A stretch of 49,602 nucleotides of DNA from Clostridiales bacterium. GTDB lineage: Bacteria; Bacillota; Clostridia; Oscillospirales; Acutalibacteraceae. The stretch spans positions 1-49,602 of the forward strand of contig DYBQ01000012.1 in the NCBI GenBank assembly GCA_019418545.1, in the 5' to 3' direction. Of the stretch, positions 17,493 through 26,118 are shown piece by piece; the stretch's first letter is position 1; every line of letters begins with the position of its first letter. The notes under the pieces were generated by a model, which made no database searches, was not told where the DNA came from, and saw only the letters and a program-made list of their open reading frames with translations. Position numbers and translations under genes: made by a program.

Positions 17493-19286
17493 TTATTTAT
17501 ACATCGGACCATAGGCAGCGCAGGCACGATAGTCCTGGCCTTCCTTATCCATACCAAAAGCATTCCAGGCAGCCGGGCGGAAGATTTCCTCTTCCGGCAC
17601 ATTGTGCATGCACACCGGGATGCGCAGGATAGAGCACAGGGTAATCAAGTCAGCGCCAATGTGGCCATAGGTAATTGCGCCGTGGTTAGCGCCCCAGTTG
17701 TTCATCACATCATAGGCGGACTTGAACGCACCCTTGCCGGTGAGACGGGGGGCAAACCAGGTGCAGGGCCAAGTGTAGTCGGTACGCTTCCACAGGGTAT
17801 CGGAAACCTCTTCCGGCAGAGCAACCGTCCAGCCCTCGGCAATCTGCATCACCGGGCCAAGACCCTTTACACGGTTGAGGCGCATCATGGTTACCGGCAT
17901 TTCGCACTTGGTCTCAAAACGGGAAGAATATCCGCCGCCACGGAAATAACCGCGGTCCGCTGCATTCCAGGTGGTTGCCTTCAGGCAGGCTTGTATATCC
18001 TCTTCCGTCATTTCCCAGAAGGGCTTCATCACACCGTTGCCATCTGCGTCCTTCACTTCGCCGCAGGCATCAATGCAGGCTGCACCGGAGTTAATCAGGT
18101 GAATAAAGCCTTGAGATTCCTTGGCAACGCCTTCCAAATCATAGCCGGTGGCCTTCTTCACAGCCTCGGGGCTCCAGTAGGTACGCACATCGGCGAAAAT
18201 TTGGGCACGATTGGTGAGAAGCTTACCAAACAGCATGGAAACACCATTGAGGGTATCGTTCTCGGTGGCCAGCACATAGGGCTCCCGTGCGCCGGTCCAG
18301 TCGAAGGAGCTGTTGAGCAGGGATTCTGCAAAGTCGCAGTTGGGATAGAAGTCGGTCCACTGGCGCTGACCCTGGAAGCCGCCGGCCAATGCATTGTGGC
18401 CCAGGCGCTCTTCCTCGCAGCCTTCGGGCAGGTTGGGATTGCCATTGTACAAATCCTTGATGATGCACATCATCTTGACAACGAACTCCCAGTCCTTTTC
18501 CTTCTCTTCGGGGGTCTTCTGCATCCACTCGGGGTTCTTGTCAAAGCCCTCGGGGCAGTTGGCCTTGGTCCATGCCAGTGCCTTCTCAAATTCGTCCTTA
18601 TCATAAATATCTTCCGTCATGCGGCGGATGATTTCCACCTCGTCCACGGATTCCACGCGCATACCCAGATATTCCTCAAAGAATTCGGTGCTGATGATGG
18701 AGCCGCCGATGCCCATGCAGATAGAGCCAATCTGCAAATAGGACTTGCCGCGCATGGTAGCAGCGGCAACAGCAGCGCGGCCAAAGCGCAGCAGCTTTTC
18801 CTTTACGTCCTCGGGAATATCGGTGGCATCAGCCTCCTGTACATCATGACCATAAATGCCAAAAGCGGGCAAGCCCTTCTGTGCATGGGAAGCCAGCACG
18901 GAGGCCAGATATACTGCGCCGGGACGCTCGGTACCGTTAAAGCCCCACACAGCCTTAATGGTCTGGGGGTCCATATCCATAGTCTCTGCACCATAGCACC
19001 AGCAGGGGGTAACCGTCAGGGTGATATCCACACCCTCACGGCGGAACTTATCGGCACAAGCGGCGCTTTCCGGCACGCGGCCAATGGTAGAATCGGCAAT
19101 CACTACCTTGACCGGCTCGCCATTTGTATAACGAAGATTTTCCTCAAACAGTTTGGCTGCGGCCTTTGCCATGTTCATGGTCTGCTCTTCCAGGGATTCA
19201 CGAACCTTCAACGGTCCTCTGCGCCCATCAATGGTGGGACGAATTCCGATTACAGGGTATTGTCCAATCAGTCTGCTTTCTGCCAT
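17493..19286 (-). CDS. fucI: L-fucose isomerase
   Basis: A 597-residue isomerase that converts L-fucose to L-fuculose. It is close to the E. coli enzyme through its whole length (591 residues there). Shared blocks are IGIRPTIDGRRGPLKVRESL, TVTPCWCYGAETMDMDP, WGFNGTERPGAVYLA, GFQGQRQWTDFYPN, FADVRTYWSPEA and TWFAPRLTGKGAF. The manganese site residues lie in ATENDTLNG, ADVRTYW and the GHIGAD region. The AGGAAAGG ribosome site precedes the ATG. It is the first gene of the operon and is divergent from an AraC regulator. Fucose is a common sugar of gut mucin. Confidence 0.97.
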   Translation of the reverse strand: MAESRLIGQYPVIGIRPTIDGRRGPLKVRESLEEQTMNMAKAAAKLFEENLRYTNGEPVKVVIADSTIGRVPESAACADKFRREGVDITLTVTPCWCYGAETMDMDPQTIKAVWGFNGTERPGAVYLASVLASHAQKGLPAFGIYGHDVQEADATDIPEDVKEKLLRFGRAAVAAATMRGKSYLQIGSICMGIGGSIISTEFFEEYLGMRVESVDEVEIIRRMTEDIYDKDEFEKALAWTKANCPEGFDKNPEWMQKTPEEKEKDWEFVVKMMCIIKDLYNGNPNLPEGCEEERLGHNALAGGFQGQRQWTDFYPNCDFAESLLNSSFDWTGAREPYVLATENDTLNGVSMLFGKLLTNRAQIFADVRTYWSPEAVKKATGYDLEGVAKESQGFIHLINSGAACIDACGEVKDADGNGVMKPFWEMTEEDIQACLKATTWNAADRGYFRGGGYSSRFETKCEMPVTMMRLNRVKGLGPVMQIAEGWTVALPEEVSDTLWKRTDYTWPCTWFAPRLTGKGAFKSAYDVMNNWGANHGAITYGHIGADLITLCSILRIPVCMHNVPEEEIFRPAAWNAFGMDKEGQDYRACAAYGPMYK

Positions 19287-19445
19287 TACGAATCAATCCT
19301 TTCCTGAATAAAATATAAAATTTGTTTTCACATACCTCCGGCCAATTGCCGGATTCCGAACAGGTTTGAAAACAACTTTTTCAACCTGAAACTCCTTCCG
19401 CAGCGGTCACCCTCACATGTCGGGCTCCGCTCTCCTTACAGCTTG

Positions 19446-19451
19446 ATTATA
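19446..19451 (-). promoter_or_regulatory. -10 box of the fucI operon, poor -35
   Basis: TATAAT on the minus strand. The sequence 17 nt upstream (AGAAAG) does not resemble TTGACA, as expected for an activator-dependent promoter. Confidence 0.4.
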
Positions 19452-19455
19452 CCCC

Positions 19456-19485
19456 TTGCCGGCCTTTACTTTCTTGTGATATAAT
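19456..19485 (+). promoter_or_regulatory. Promoter of the AraC regulator
   Basis: TTGCCG (19456-19461), an 18-nt spacer and an extended -10 TGATATAAT (19477-19485). Its -35 starts 5 bp from the fucI -10, so the two polymerases would compete. Confidence 0.55.
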
Positions 19486-19645
19486 AGCAAAAAATATAAG
19501 AATATTCACTTTATTCAGACAGATTGCCTTTGCGCTTTCCAGCTCTGTTCAGAAGATTCTTCCATCTTCTGTTCTTCGCCCATGTTCTAAAGCATATGAT
19601 ATTCTTTTTTTACAAGACAGGACGATTTTCACCGGGAGGGTTATA

Positions 19646-20491
19646 ATGCAATTTTGGGATTATAATGAAAACCGACAGCGGGGAACCCGGGATTTCCCGG
19701 TTGAATTCCATCATATTGACAGCCGCCATCCTCGATATACCATGCCCTATCATTGGCATATGGAAAGCGAGCTTCTTCGGGTGCTCGAAGGTCAGCTGAC
19801 CCTCACACTGGATGAACGAGAACTTGTAGTCGAAGCCGGTGATTTTGTGTTTATCAATGGCGGCGTTCTTCATGGGGGATTCCCGGAAAATTGTATCTAT
19901 GAGTGTATTGTATTTGATATGCATCCATTTGCAGAAGGGCGGGTTGCCTGCCGTGAATCTCTGGAAGGATTTCTTTCCCACAAGCTGCTGGTACAGGAAT
20001 ATTTTCCAAAAAAACTAGAAGATTTTTCGAGTATACTTGGCGGGCTGTTTCAGTCCGTACAGAAAACAACAACCGGGCATGAATTGATAGCACAAGGATA
20101 TTTCTATCAGTTTTTTGGCCTTATTTTGCAAACTGGCTCCTATACCTCGGGGCCTTCAGACCCCCGGGGAGGAGACCGGCGGATTCGCCAGCTTAAACAG
20201 GCCCTGGAAGTAATTGAGTCCCGATATGATACGGATATTACCCTGCAGGAGCTTTCACAGGCTGCGGGGATGTCTCCCAAATATTTTTGCCGGTTCTTCC
20301 GAGCAATGACTCACCGGACTCCTATTGAATATTTAAATTATTACCGTATGGAGAGAGCCAGCTACCTGTTGATTTCTACAGACCTGCCCATTACACAAAT
20401 TGCCATGGACTGCGGGTTTAATGATTTGAGTTATTTCATCCGTTCGTTTAAAAAATATAAAGGCGTTACTCCAAAACAATATCGAATCTGA
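19646..20491 (+). CDS. AraC-family regulator, probable activator of the fucose operon
   Basis: A 281-residue regulator. An N-terminal AraC-type cupin (about 20-100) carries HWHMESELLRVLEG, GDFVFINGGVLHG and a buried ligand pocket. Two helix-turn-helix motifs (about 190-281) include ITLQELSQAAGMSPKYFCRF and ITQIAMDCGFNDLSYFIRSF with the closing GVTPKQYR. GGGAGGG precedes the ATG. It is transcribed away from fucI, and the shared region suits RhaS-like activation by fucose or fuculose. The ligand is inferred. Confidence 0.92.
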   Translation: MQFWDYNENRQRGTRDFPVEFHHIDSRHPRYTMPYHWHMESELLRVLEGQLTLTLDERELVVEAGDFVFINGGVLHGGFPENCIYECIVFDMHPFAEGRVACRESLEGFLSHKLLVQEYFPKKLEDFSSILGGLFQSVQKTTTGHELIAQGYFYQFFGLILQTGSYTSGPSDPRGGDRRIRQLKQALEVIESRYDTDITLQELSQAAGMSPKYFCRFFRAMTHRTPIEYLNYYRMERASYLLISTDLPITQIAMDCGFNDLSYFIRSFKKYKGVTPKQYRI

Positions 20492-20496
20492 CAGCT

Positions 20497-20523
20497 ACAA
20501 AAGGCTTTTTTAAAGCCTTTTGT
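20497..20523 (+). terminator. Terminator after the AraC gene
   Basis: ACAAAAGGCTTT and AAAGCCTTTTGT form a 12-bp stem with a 3-nt loop, followed by a T-rich stretch. Confidence 0.75.
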
Positions 20524-20545
20524 ACTTCTCTTTTATAGCAGTTCA

Positions 20546-20554
20546 TGATATAAT
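20546..20554 (+). promoter_or_regulatory. Extended -10 promoter of the transporter operon
   Basis: TGATATAAT is an extended -10 element. A TTGCA...TGCAA inverted pair at 20561-20579 lies just downstream at the expected transcript start and could be an operator. Confidence 0.5.
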
Positions 20555-20632
20555 TTAGTTTTGCAATGCAATGATGCAAAGTGGTATTTTATAAAAGGAA
20601 CCGCGTATTCTGCGCGGGAAAGGATTGGTTTT

Positions 20633-21976
20633 ATGGAAAGCTCCAACAAAAGTATCGCCCATCGGAACGGCAGCTTTAGCTCTTCTTTTGGGTTTATTAT
20701 CTCCTGTGTAGGCTCTGCGGTAGGGCTGGGAAATATCTGGATGTTCCCCTATCGCTTGGGACAATATGGCGGCGCAGCGTTTCTAATCCCCTATCTGCTG
20801 TTTGTTTTCCTTTTTGGATGGGTAGGACTCTCTGCGGAATTTGGCATTGGGCGCTTGGCCCGTACCGGTACGCTGGGCTCTTATCGATACTGTTTTTCGT
20901 CAAGACGGGAAAAGGCCGGAAAATTCGGAGAAGCGCTGGGCTGGATTCCACTTTTGGGCTCTTTGGGAATTGCCATTGGATATGCCATCATCTTGGGATG
21001 GGTTCTGCGTTCATGCTGGGGCTCCATAACCGGTGAGCTTTTTACTACTGATGCTTCGGTTTATTTCTCACAGGCAACCGGGGAATTCGGCAGCATCCCT
21101 TGGCACACCATTGTGGTTGCCATGGTGTGTGCGGTAGCATTGACGGGTGTTTCCAAAGGAATTGAAAAGGTGAGCAAGGTGCTGATGCCGCTTTTCTTCC
21201 TTTTGTTCCTCATTGTGGCAATTCGGGTTGCTTTTCTTCCCGGAGCCATGGACGGCTATGCATTTTTGTTCGTTCCGAAATGGGAGGCTCTGCTCAAAGC
21301 CGACACCTGGATTATGGCCATGGGACAGGCCTTTTTCTCCCTGTCCATTACCGGCTCCGGTATGATTGTATATGGCGCATATTTGGATAAATCCGCAGAT
21401 ATTCCGGCTGCATCTTTGCGGACGGCTCTGTTTGATACTCTGGCTGCCATGCTGTCCGCACTGGCAATTATGCCGGCTGTTTTTGCTTTTGGAATTGACC
21501 CCACTTCCGGCCCCTCGCTGCTGTTCCTCACGCTGCCGGAGATTTTTAAGGAAATCCCCTTTGGCAATGTGTTTGCCATATTCTTCTTCGTATCGGTGGC
21601 CTTTGCCGGAATTACCTCTCTCATCAATATGTTTGAAGCAGTTATTGAAAGCTGGCAGAACCGGTTCCGAATGTCCCGAAAAATAGCCGTTGCCCTGTGT
21701 GGATTTTTAACACTCATCATTGGGCTTTTTTTGGAAGCAGAGCCCAAGGTGGGAAGCTGGCTGGACTTTGTCTCCATTATTGTGGTTCCAACAGGCGCTG
21801 TTCTGGGAGCTGTTTCTATTTATTATATTCTTGGATACCGGCGTATCCGCAAAGAGCTGGAAGAAGGCCGCGAGAAACCTTTGAGCCGGGCTTTTGGATT
21901 TGCCGCCCGATTTGTATATGTACCGCTGACTGTACTGGTGCTGATTTTGGGCATTTGCTACGGCGGCATTGGTTAA
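20633..21976 (+). CDS. Neurotransmitter:sodium symporter (NSS) family transporter
   Basis: A 447-residue inner-membrane Na+-coupled transporter of the LeuT/MhsT/TnaT family, most likely for a neutral or aromatic amino acid. The TM1 signature VGSAVGLGNIWMFPYRLGQYGG contains the unwound segment that binds sodium and substrate. The second conserved block is GMIVYGAYLDKSADIPAAS around TM6-TM7. About 11-12 hydrophobic segments are visible. I chose the ATG at 20633 because GGGAAAGGA precedes it and the Lys-Ser-rich N-terminus of the family follows. rsmE follows after 32 bp. Confidence 0.92.
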   Translation: MESSNKSIAHRNGSFSSSFGFIISCVGSAVGLGNIWMFPYRLGQYGGAAFLIPYLLFVFLFGWVGLSAEFGIGRLARTGTLGSYRYCFSSRREKAGKFGEALGWIPLLGSLGIAIGYAIILGWVLRSCWGSITGELFTTDASVYFSQATGEFGSIPWHTIVVAMVCAVALTGVSKGIEKVSKVLMPLFFLLFLIVAIRVAFLPGAMDGYAFLFVPKWEALLKADTWIMAMGQAFFSLSITGSGMIVYGAYLDKSADIPAASLRTALFDTLAAMLSALAIMPAVFAFGIDPTSGPSLLFLTLPEIFKEIPFGNVFAIFFFVSVAFAGITSLINMFEAVIESWQNRFRMSRKIAVALCGFLTLIIGLFLEAEPKVGSWLDFVSIIVVPTGAVLGAVSIYYILGYRRIRKELEEGREKPLSRAFGFAARFVYVPLTVLVLILGICYGGIG

Positions 21977-22008
21977 CCCCAACTGAAATGTGAAAAGGAA
22001 GTGCCGAT

Positions 22009-22734
22009 ATGCCACGCTTTTTTGTTGCCCCGTTTTTGGGGGATGAAACCACAATTGCCGAAGAGGACGGCCGGCATATTGCCCGTTCGCTGCGGATGAA
22101 GGTGGGAGAACCATTAACGCTGTGTGACGGACAAGGGACCGACTATCAGTGTGAAATCACCGGCTTTTCGGGGGATGAGGTATTTGTGAGGGTGCTCGAG
22201 CGCATTGCTTCTCACAGCGAGCCTTCTGTGAAAGTTACCGTTTATCAGGGGATTCCCAAGGGGGACAAAATGGACAGCATCGTACAAAAAGCGGTAGAGC
22301 TGGGCGCCGCTGAAATTGTACCAGTCTATATGCGCCGGTGCGTTTCCCGTCCAGACGAAAAATCAGCTGCCAAAAAAGCGGCCCGCTGGCAAAAGATTGC
22401 CGAAGAAGCCGCCAAGCAAAGCGGCCGCGGCTGTTTGCCCCAGGTGCTTTTGCCTATGGAGTTTTCCAAAGCAGCAAAGCGCGCCGCAGAAAATGGGCCG
22501 GTACTCCTCTTTTATGAGGGCGGCGGCAAGCCGCTCTCAAAAGCAGTGTCCTCTGGTTGGAAGTCGGTTTCTTTTTTCATTGGCCCCGAGGGCGGAGTGG
22601 ACGAAGAGGAAGTACGGATTTTAATGGAAGAGGGAGCCTGTAAAGCAACCCTTGGCCCCCGGATTCTCCGCACAGAAACCGCGCCGCTGGCAGCATTGAC
22701 AGCCATCATGCTGCTGACAGGCAACATGGAATAA
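22009..22734 (+). CDS. rsmE: 16S rRNA (uracil-1498-N3)-methyltransferase
   Basis: A 241-residue RsmE, which methylates U1498 of 16S rRNA using SAM. The N-terminal PUA-like domain begins with PRFFVAPFLGDE. The SPOUT knot is in the C-terminal half: ITVYQGIPKGDKMD-type block, FFIGPEGGVDEEEV and LGPRILRTETAPLAAL. Full length. It lies between the transporter and a reductase, with 16 bp to the latter. Confidence 0.96.
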   Translation: MPRFFVAPFLGDETTIAEEDGRHIARSLRMKVGEPLTLCDGQGTDYQCEITGFSGDEVFVRVLERIASHSEPSVKVTVYQGIPKGDKMDSIVQKAVELGAAEIVPVYMRRCVSRPDEKSAAKKAARWQKIAEEAAKQSGRGCLPQVLLPMEFSKAAKRAAENGPVLLFYEGGGKPLSKAVSSGWKSVSFFIGPEGGVDEEEVRILMEEGACKATLGPRILRTETAPLAALTAIMLLTGNME

Positions 22735-22750
22735 CGGGGAGGCGTTTTGT

Positions 22751-23482
22751 ATGAAAACCGCACTGATTACCGGGGCTTCCCGGGGAATTGGGGCTGCCTG
22801 CGCCCGGCTGCTGGCGCAAAAAGGCTGGGCAGTCGCCATTAACTATCGAAGCAGCCGGGAAAAAGCAGAACAGCTGGCTGCTGACATTTGCCGAGGGGGC
22901 GGTGTGGCCATGGCAATCCCTGCAGATGTGGGGGATGCTCGTCAGGTGGAAGCTTTGTTTTCGACTGCAGAAAAAGAGCTGGGAAGTGTGGAGGTACTCA
23001 TCAATAATGCAGGCATTGCCCAGCAAAAGCTGTTTACGGACATTAGGGAAGAAGAATGGGACGAGCTGTTCCGGGTAGATGTTAAGGGGGTATTTCTCTG
23101 CTGCCGCCGTGCGCTTCCTGGAATGATTCGTCGGCATAAAGGCTGTATTGTGAATATCAGCTCTATGTGGGGACAGGTAGGCGCTTCCTGCGAGGTTCAT
23201 TATTCCGCTGCCAAGGCAGCCGTGATTGGTTTGACAAAGGGACTGGCCAAGGAAGCCGGGCCGTCTGGTGTCCGGGTAAACTGTATTGCGCCGGGCGTTA
23301 TTCAAACGGAAATGAACGGCCACCTTTCCCCAGAGACGCTGGAAGAGCTTCGGGAAGAAACCCCGCTGGAAATGTTGGGCACCCCGGATGATGTGGCTCG
23401 GGCAGCTTTGTTTTTATGCACAGATGAATCTGCGTTCATCACCGGACAAGTGCTGGGAGTGAATGGTGGAATGGTCATATAA
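22751..23482 (+). CDS. fabG: 3-oxoacyl-ACP reductase-like short-chain dehydrogenase
   Basis: A 243-residue short-chain dehydrogenase close to FabG. The NADP-binding TGASRGIG is at the N-terminus, NNAG is at about residue 88, and the catalytic Ser (NISSMWG), Tyr and Lys (YSAAKAAV) are in order. PGVIQTEMN and the ending ITGQVLGVNGGM are typical. No fatty-acid cluster is nearby, so a separate reductase role remains possible. GGGGAGG precedes the ATG. It ends the transporter-rsmE operon at a strong terminator. Confidence 0.88.
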   Translation: MKTALITGASRGIGAACARLLAQKGWAVAINYRSSREKAEQLAADICRGGGVAMAIPADVGDARQVEALFSTAEKELGSVEVLINNAGIAQQKLFTDIREEEWDELFRVDVKGVFLCCRRALPGMIRRHKGCIVNISSMWGQVGASCEVHYSAAKAAVIGLTKGLAKEAGPSGVRVNCIAPGVIQTEMNGHLSPETLEELREETPLEMLGTPDDVARAALFLCTDESAFITGQVLGVNGGMVI

Positions 23483-23487
23483 CTCTT

Positions 23488-23520
23488 AAAAAGGAAGCCG
23501 TATGTCCGGCTTCCTTTTTT
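23488..23520 (+). terminator. Rho-independent terminator after fabG
   Basis: AAAAAGGAAGCCG and CGGCTTCCTTTTTT form a 13-bp stem with a short loop and a T tract. Confidence 0.9.
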
Positions 23521-23544
23521 TGTCCATATTTTCTTGCCCTTTTT

Positions 23545-23553
23545 ACCCTTCCT
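23545..23553 (+). promoter_or_regulatory. Extended -10 promoter of lepA
   Basis: TGCTATACT fits an extended -10 element about 64 nt before the lepA start. No clear -35. Confidence 0.4.
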
Positions 23554-23616
23554 GTGCTATACTGATTCTGAATATAAAGATATGAAATTTCCTTAGAAAG
23601 AACAGGTGATTGTACT

Positions 23617-25425
23617 TTGGCAGTGCCACAGGATAAAATACGGAATTTCAGCATTATTGCCCACATTGACCACGGCAAAAGCACCCTTGCCGACCGGATT
23701 CTCGAGCAAACCCAGGCTGTCGCCCTTCGCAATATGGAGGACCAGCTGCTGGATAATATGGACTTGGAAAGGGAGCGGGGAATTACCATCAAGGCCCATG
23801 CGGTCACACTGGTATATCGGGCGAAGGACGGCGAAGATTATGTCTTTAACCTGATTGATACTCCCGGCCATGTGGACTTTAACTATGAGGTCTCCCGCTC
23901 ACTGGCCGCCTGTGAAGGCGCTGTGCTGGTGGTGGACGCCTCCCAGGGCATTGAGGCTCAAACGCTGGCCAACACCTATCTGGCCGTAGATGCCGGCCTG
24001 GAGCTGGTTCCCGTTATCAATAAAATCGATTTGCCCAGCGCGGACCCTGACCGGGTTGCCGCAGAAGTGGAAGATGTTATCGGAATTCCCGCCGAGGATG
24101 CCCCAAGGATTTCTGCCAAACAGGGGATTAACATCGGCGAGGTGATGGAGCGGATTGTGCGGGATGTGCCCGCTCCCGAAGGTGACCCGCAGGCTCCTTT
24201 ACAGGCTCTTATTTTCGATTCCTATTATGACGCTTACCGTGGAGTTATCGTCTATGTCCGCATCAAGGAAGGACAGGTCCATCCCGGAGACACCATTCGC
24301 ATGATGGCCGTGGGAAGTGAGTTCACCGTGGTGGAATGCGGTTATCTGCGGGCTACTTCTCTGGAGCCTGCCGATGTACTTTCTGCCGGTGAAGTGGGTT
24401 ATATTGCAGCTTCCATCAAAAACGTGCGGGAAGCCCGCGTCGGCGATACCGTTACGCTGGCAAACCGGCCTGCTGCCCAGCCGCTGCCCGGTTATCGCGC
24501 TGTACAGCCCATGGTGTTCTGCGGCATTTATCCTGCCGACGGCGCCCACTATAGTGATTTACGCGATGCGCTGGAAAAACTACAGCTTAACGATGCGGCT
24601 CTCACCTTTGAGCCTGAAACCTCCGTTGCTCTGGGATTTGGTTTCCGCTGCGGCTTCTTGGGACTGCTACACATGGAAATTTTGCAGGAAAGGCTTGAGC
24701 GGGAGTATAATCTCGATTTGGTTACCACTGCTCCCAGCGTGGTATATCACATTACCAAAACAGACGGCGAAATGATTGCCGTGGATAACCCCACCAATTA
24801 CCCCGACCCCACCCTGATTGCCAAGGCGGAAGAGCCGATTGCCAACGCTCACATTTATTCTCCCAGCGAATATGTGGGAAATATTATGGAGCTTTGTCAG
24901 GAGCGCCGCGGCGTATTCAAGGATATGAAATATCTGGATGCCGACCGGGTAGACATCCATTATGAGTTGCCTCTCAACGAGATTATTTATGATTTCTTTG
25001 ACGCACTCAAATCCCGCACCCGGGGCTATGCCTCGTTTGACTATGAGCTGATGGGATATCAAAAGTCCAATCTGGTCAAGCTGGATATTATGCTCAACGG
25101 CGAGGTTGTGGATGCCCTGTCCTTTATTATTCATGCAGACAAAGCCTATGGCCGTGCCCGCAAAATGGCCGAAAAGCTGGCGGAGAAAATTCCGCGCCAG
25201 CTGTTTGAGGTACCCATTCAGGCATGCATTGGCGGCCGGATTATTGCCCGGGAAACGGTTCGGGCTCTGCGCAAGGACGTGCTGGCCAAGTGTTATGGCG
25301 GCGACATTACCCGAAAGAAAAAGCTGCTCGAGAAACAGAAAGAGGGTAAAAAACGTATGCGCCAGCTGGGCACAGTAGAAGTCCCACAGGAAGCATTTAT
25401 GAGCGTCCTCAAATTGGATGAATAA
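23617..25425 (+). CDS. lepA: Elongation factor 4 (LepA) GTPase
   Basis: A 602-residue translational GTPase that back-translocates or remodels stalled ribosomes. G1 AHIDHGKST, G3 DTPGHVDF and G4 NKIDLP are in order. LGFGFRCGFLGLLHMEI is the EF4 block after the beta-barrel. The C-terminal domain includes VDIHYELPL, GYASFDYE and KKKLLEKQKEGKKRMRQLG. Translation starts at a TTG, supported by CAGGTGAT 5-6 nt upstream and by the family N-terminus. hemW follows at a distance, which is a very common lepA-hemW arrangement in Firmicutes, here with a membrane protein gene in between. Confidence 0.97.
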   Translation: MAVPQDKIRNFSIIAHIDHGKSTLADRILEQTQAVALRNMEDQLLDNMDLERERGITIKAHAVTLVYRAKDGEDYVFNLIDTPGHVDFNYEVSRSLAACEGAVLVVDASQGIEAQTLANTYLAVDAGLELVPVINKIDLPSADPDRVAAEVEDVIGIPAEDAPRISAKQGINIGEVMERIVRDVPAPEGDPQAPLQALIFDSYYDAYRGVIVYVRIKEGQVHPGDTIRMMAVGSEFTVVECGYLRATSLEPADVLSAGEVGYIAASIKNVREARVGDTVTLANRPAAQPLPGYRAVQPMVFCGIYPADGAHYSDLRDALEKLQLNDAALTFEPETSVALGFGFRCGFLGLLHMEILQERLEREYNLDLVTTAPSVVYHITKTDGEMIAVDNPTNYPDPTLIAKAEEPIANAHIYSPSEYVGNIMELCQERRGVFKDMKYLDADRVDIHYELPLNEIIYDFFDALKSRTRGYASFDYELMGYQKSNLVKLDIMLNGEVVDALSFIIHADKAYGRARKMAEKLAEKIPRQLFEVPIQACIGGRIIARETVRALRKDVLAKCYGGDITRKKKLLEKQKEGKKRMRQLGTVEVPQEAFMSVLKLDE

Positions 25426-25455
25426 CACTGGAAAATAGCCGTGTTATCCCAATAA

Positions 25456-25486
25456 ACATATCTGGTCATATCGATATCAGATATGT
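25456..25486. repeat. Perfect inverted repeat between lepA and the membrane protein gene
   Basis: ACATATCTG (25456-25464) and CAGATATGT (25478-25486) flank a 13-nt loop that itself contains the palindrome ATATCGATAT (25468-25477). There is no T tract. It may be an operator or an mRNA hairpin just before the next ribosome site. Confidence 0.6.
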
Positions 25487-25506
25487 CTGCGGAAAGGAGA
25501 TTGTTT

Positions 25507-26073
25507 ATGGAAGTTTCCGCCTGCAAATCCCGTAAATTCTGGGATTTGCTTCTATTGATTGGATGTTTGCTTTTAGCTGCCGGTTTTACCCTTCCGGTAT
25601 GGGTGCAGCGGCAAGGGTTTGCAGGTTCTGAAAATTATTGGAGCTATTTCCACTACTGGTATGGCGGGCTTTGCCGGACCTTGGCCTTTTTGGGCGGCGC
25701 CTGCCTGCTAAGCAGCCTTTTTGCCCTGGTTTTTAAAAACACGGTTAAAACAAACTGCCGTTTGCCGTCTTCCCTATCCGCTTTTTTTCTGAGTATAACC
25801 GGCAGCGCCGGCTTTTATTGCCTGTTCGTGTGGTGTGTGCTCACCGCCTTTGGAGAGATACGCCTGCATCCTTTGGAATATATGGGAAGCATCAGCGGCG
25901 GAAGTGTTTGTTTAGTTGCCTGTATCCTGTTGATTGGCTATTATTATCAGCAGCGAAAAAAACACTTTTCATTGCGGGGGATAGCTCTGGATGCCGCCCT
26001 GATGGTGCTCTTCTTTATCCCCATGCTTTCTGTGTGGAATTGTGTTCATGTCTTTTTGGAAAATCTTATATAA
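25507..26073 (+). CDS. Small polytopic membrane protein of unknown function
   Basis: A 188-residue hydrophobic protein with five likely TM helices at about 13-33, 52-76, 90-116, 128-148 and 160-182. The short loops are Cys- and Tyr-rich, and a basic stretch QQRKKHF lies after TM4. I recognise no family motif. The ATG at 25507 follows GGAAAGGAG with good spacing; an in-frame ATG at 25483 lies within the inverted repeat and has no ribosome site. It sits between lepA and hemW, which are usually adjacent, so it may be a lineage-specific insertion. Confidence 0.75.
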   Translation: MEVSACKSRKFWDLLLLIGCLLLAAGFTLPVWVQRQGFAGSENYWSYFHYWYGGLCRTLAFLGGACLLSSLFALVFKNTVKTNCRLPSSLSAFFLSITGSAGFYCLFVWCVLTAFGEIRLHPLEYMGSISGGSVCLVACILLIGYYYQQRKKHFSLRGIALDAALMVLFFIPMLSVWNCVHVFLENLI

Positions 26074-26118
26074 AAGAATTTTTTGTTTTTATGTATTCCA
26101 TCGTTCAAGGAGGATTTC

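Larger units (their letters stand above)
19287..19645. other. 359-bp divergent regulatory region between fucI and araC
   Basis: No gene is visible. It contains back-to-back promoters near 19446-19485, a roughly 155-nt fucI leader with an imperfect inverted repeat AGGTTTGAAAA/TTTTTCAACCT at 19361-19386, and a T-rich stretch before araC. Confidence 0.6.

Noticed and set aside
17334..19307. A 657-codon open frame on the strand opposite fucI
   Set aside because: It runs antisense through a clear fucI gene, crosses its promoter side, and has a low-complexity, His/Gly/Ala-rich translation without a domain.
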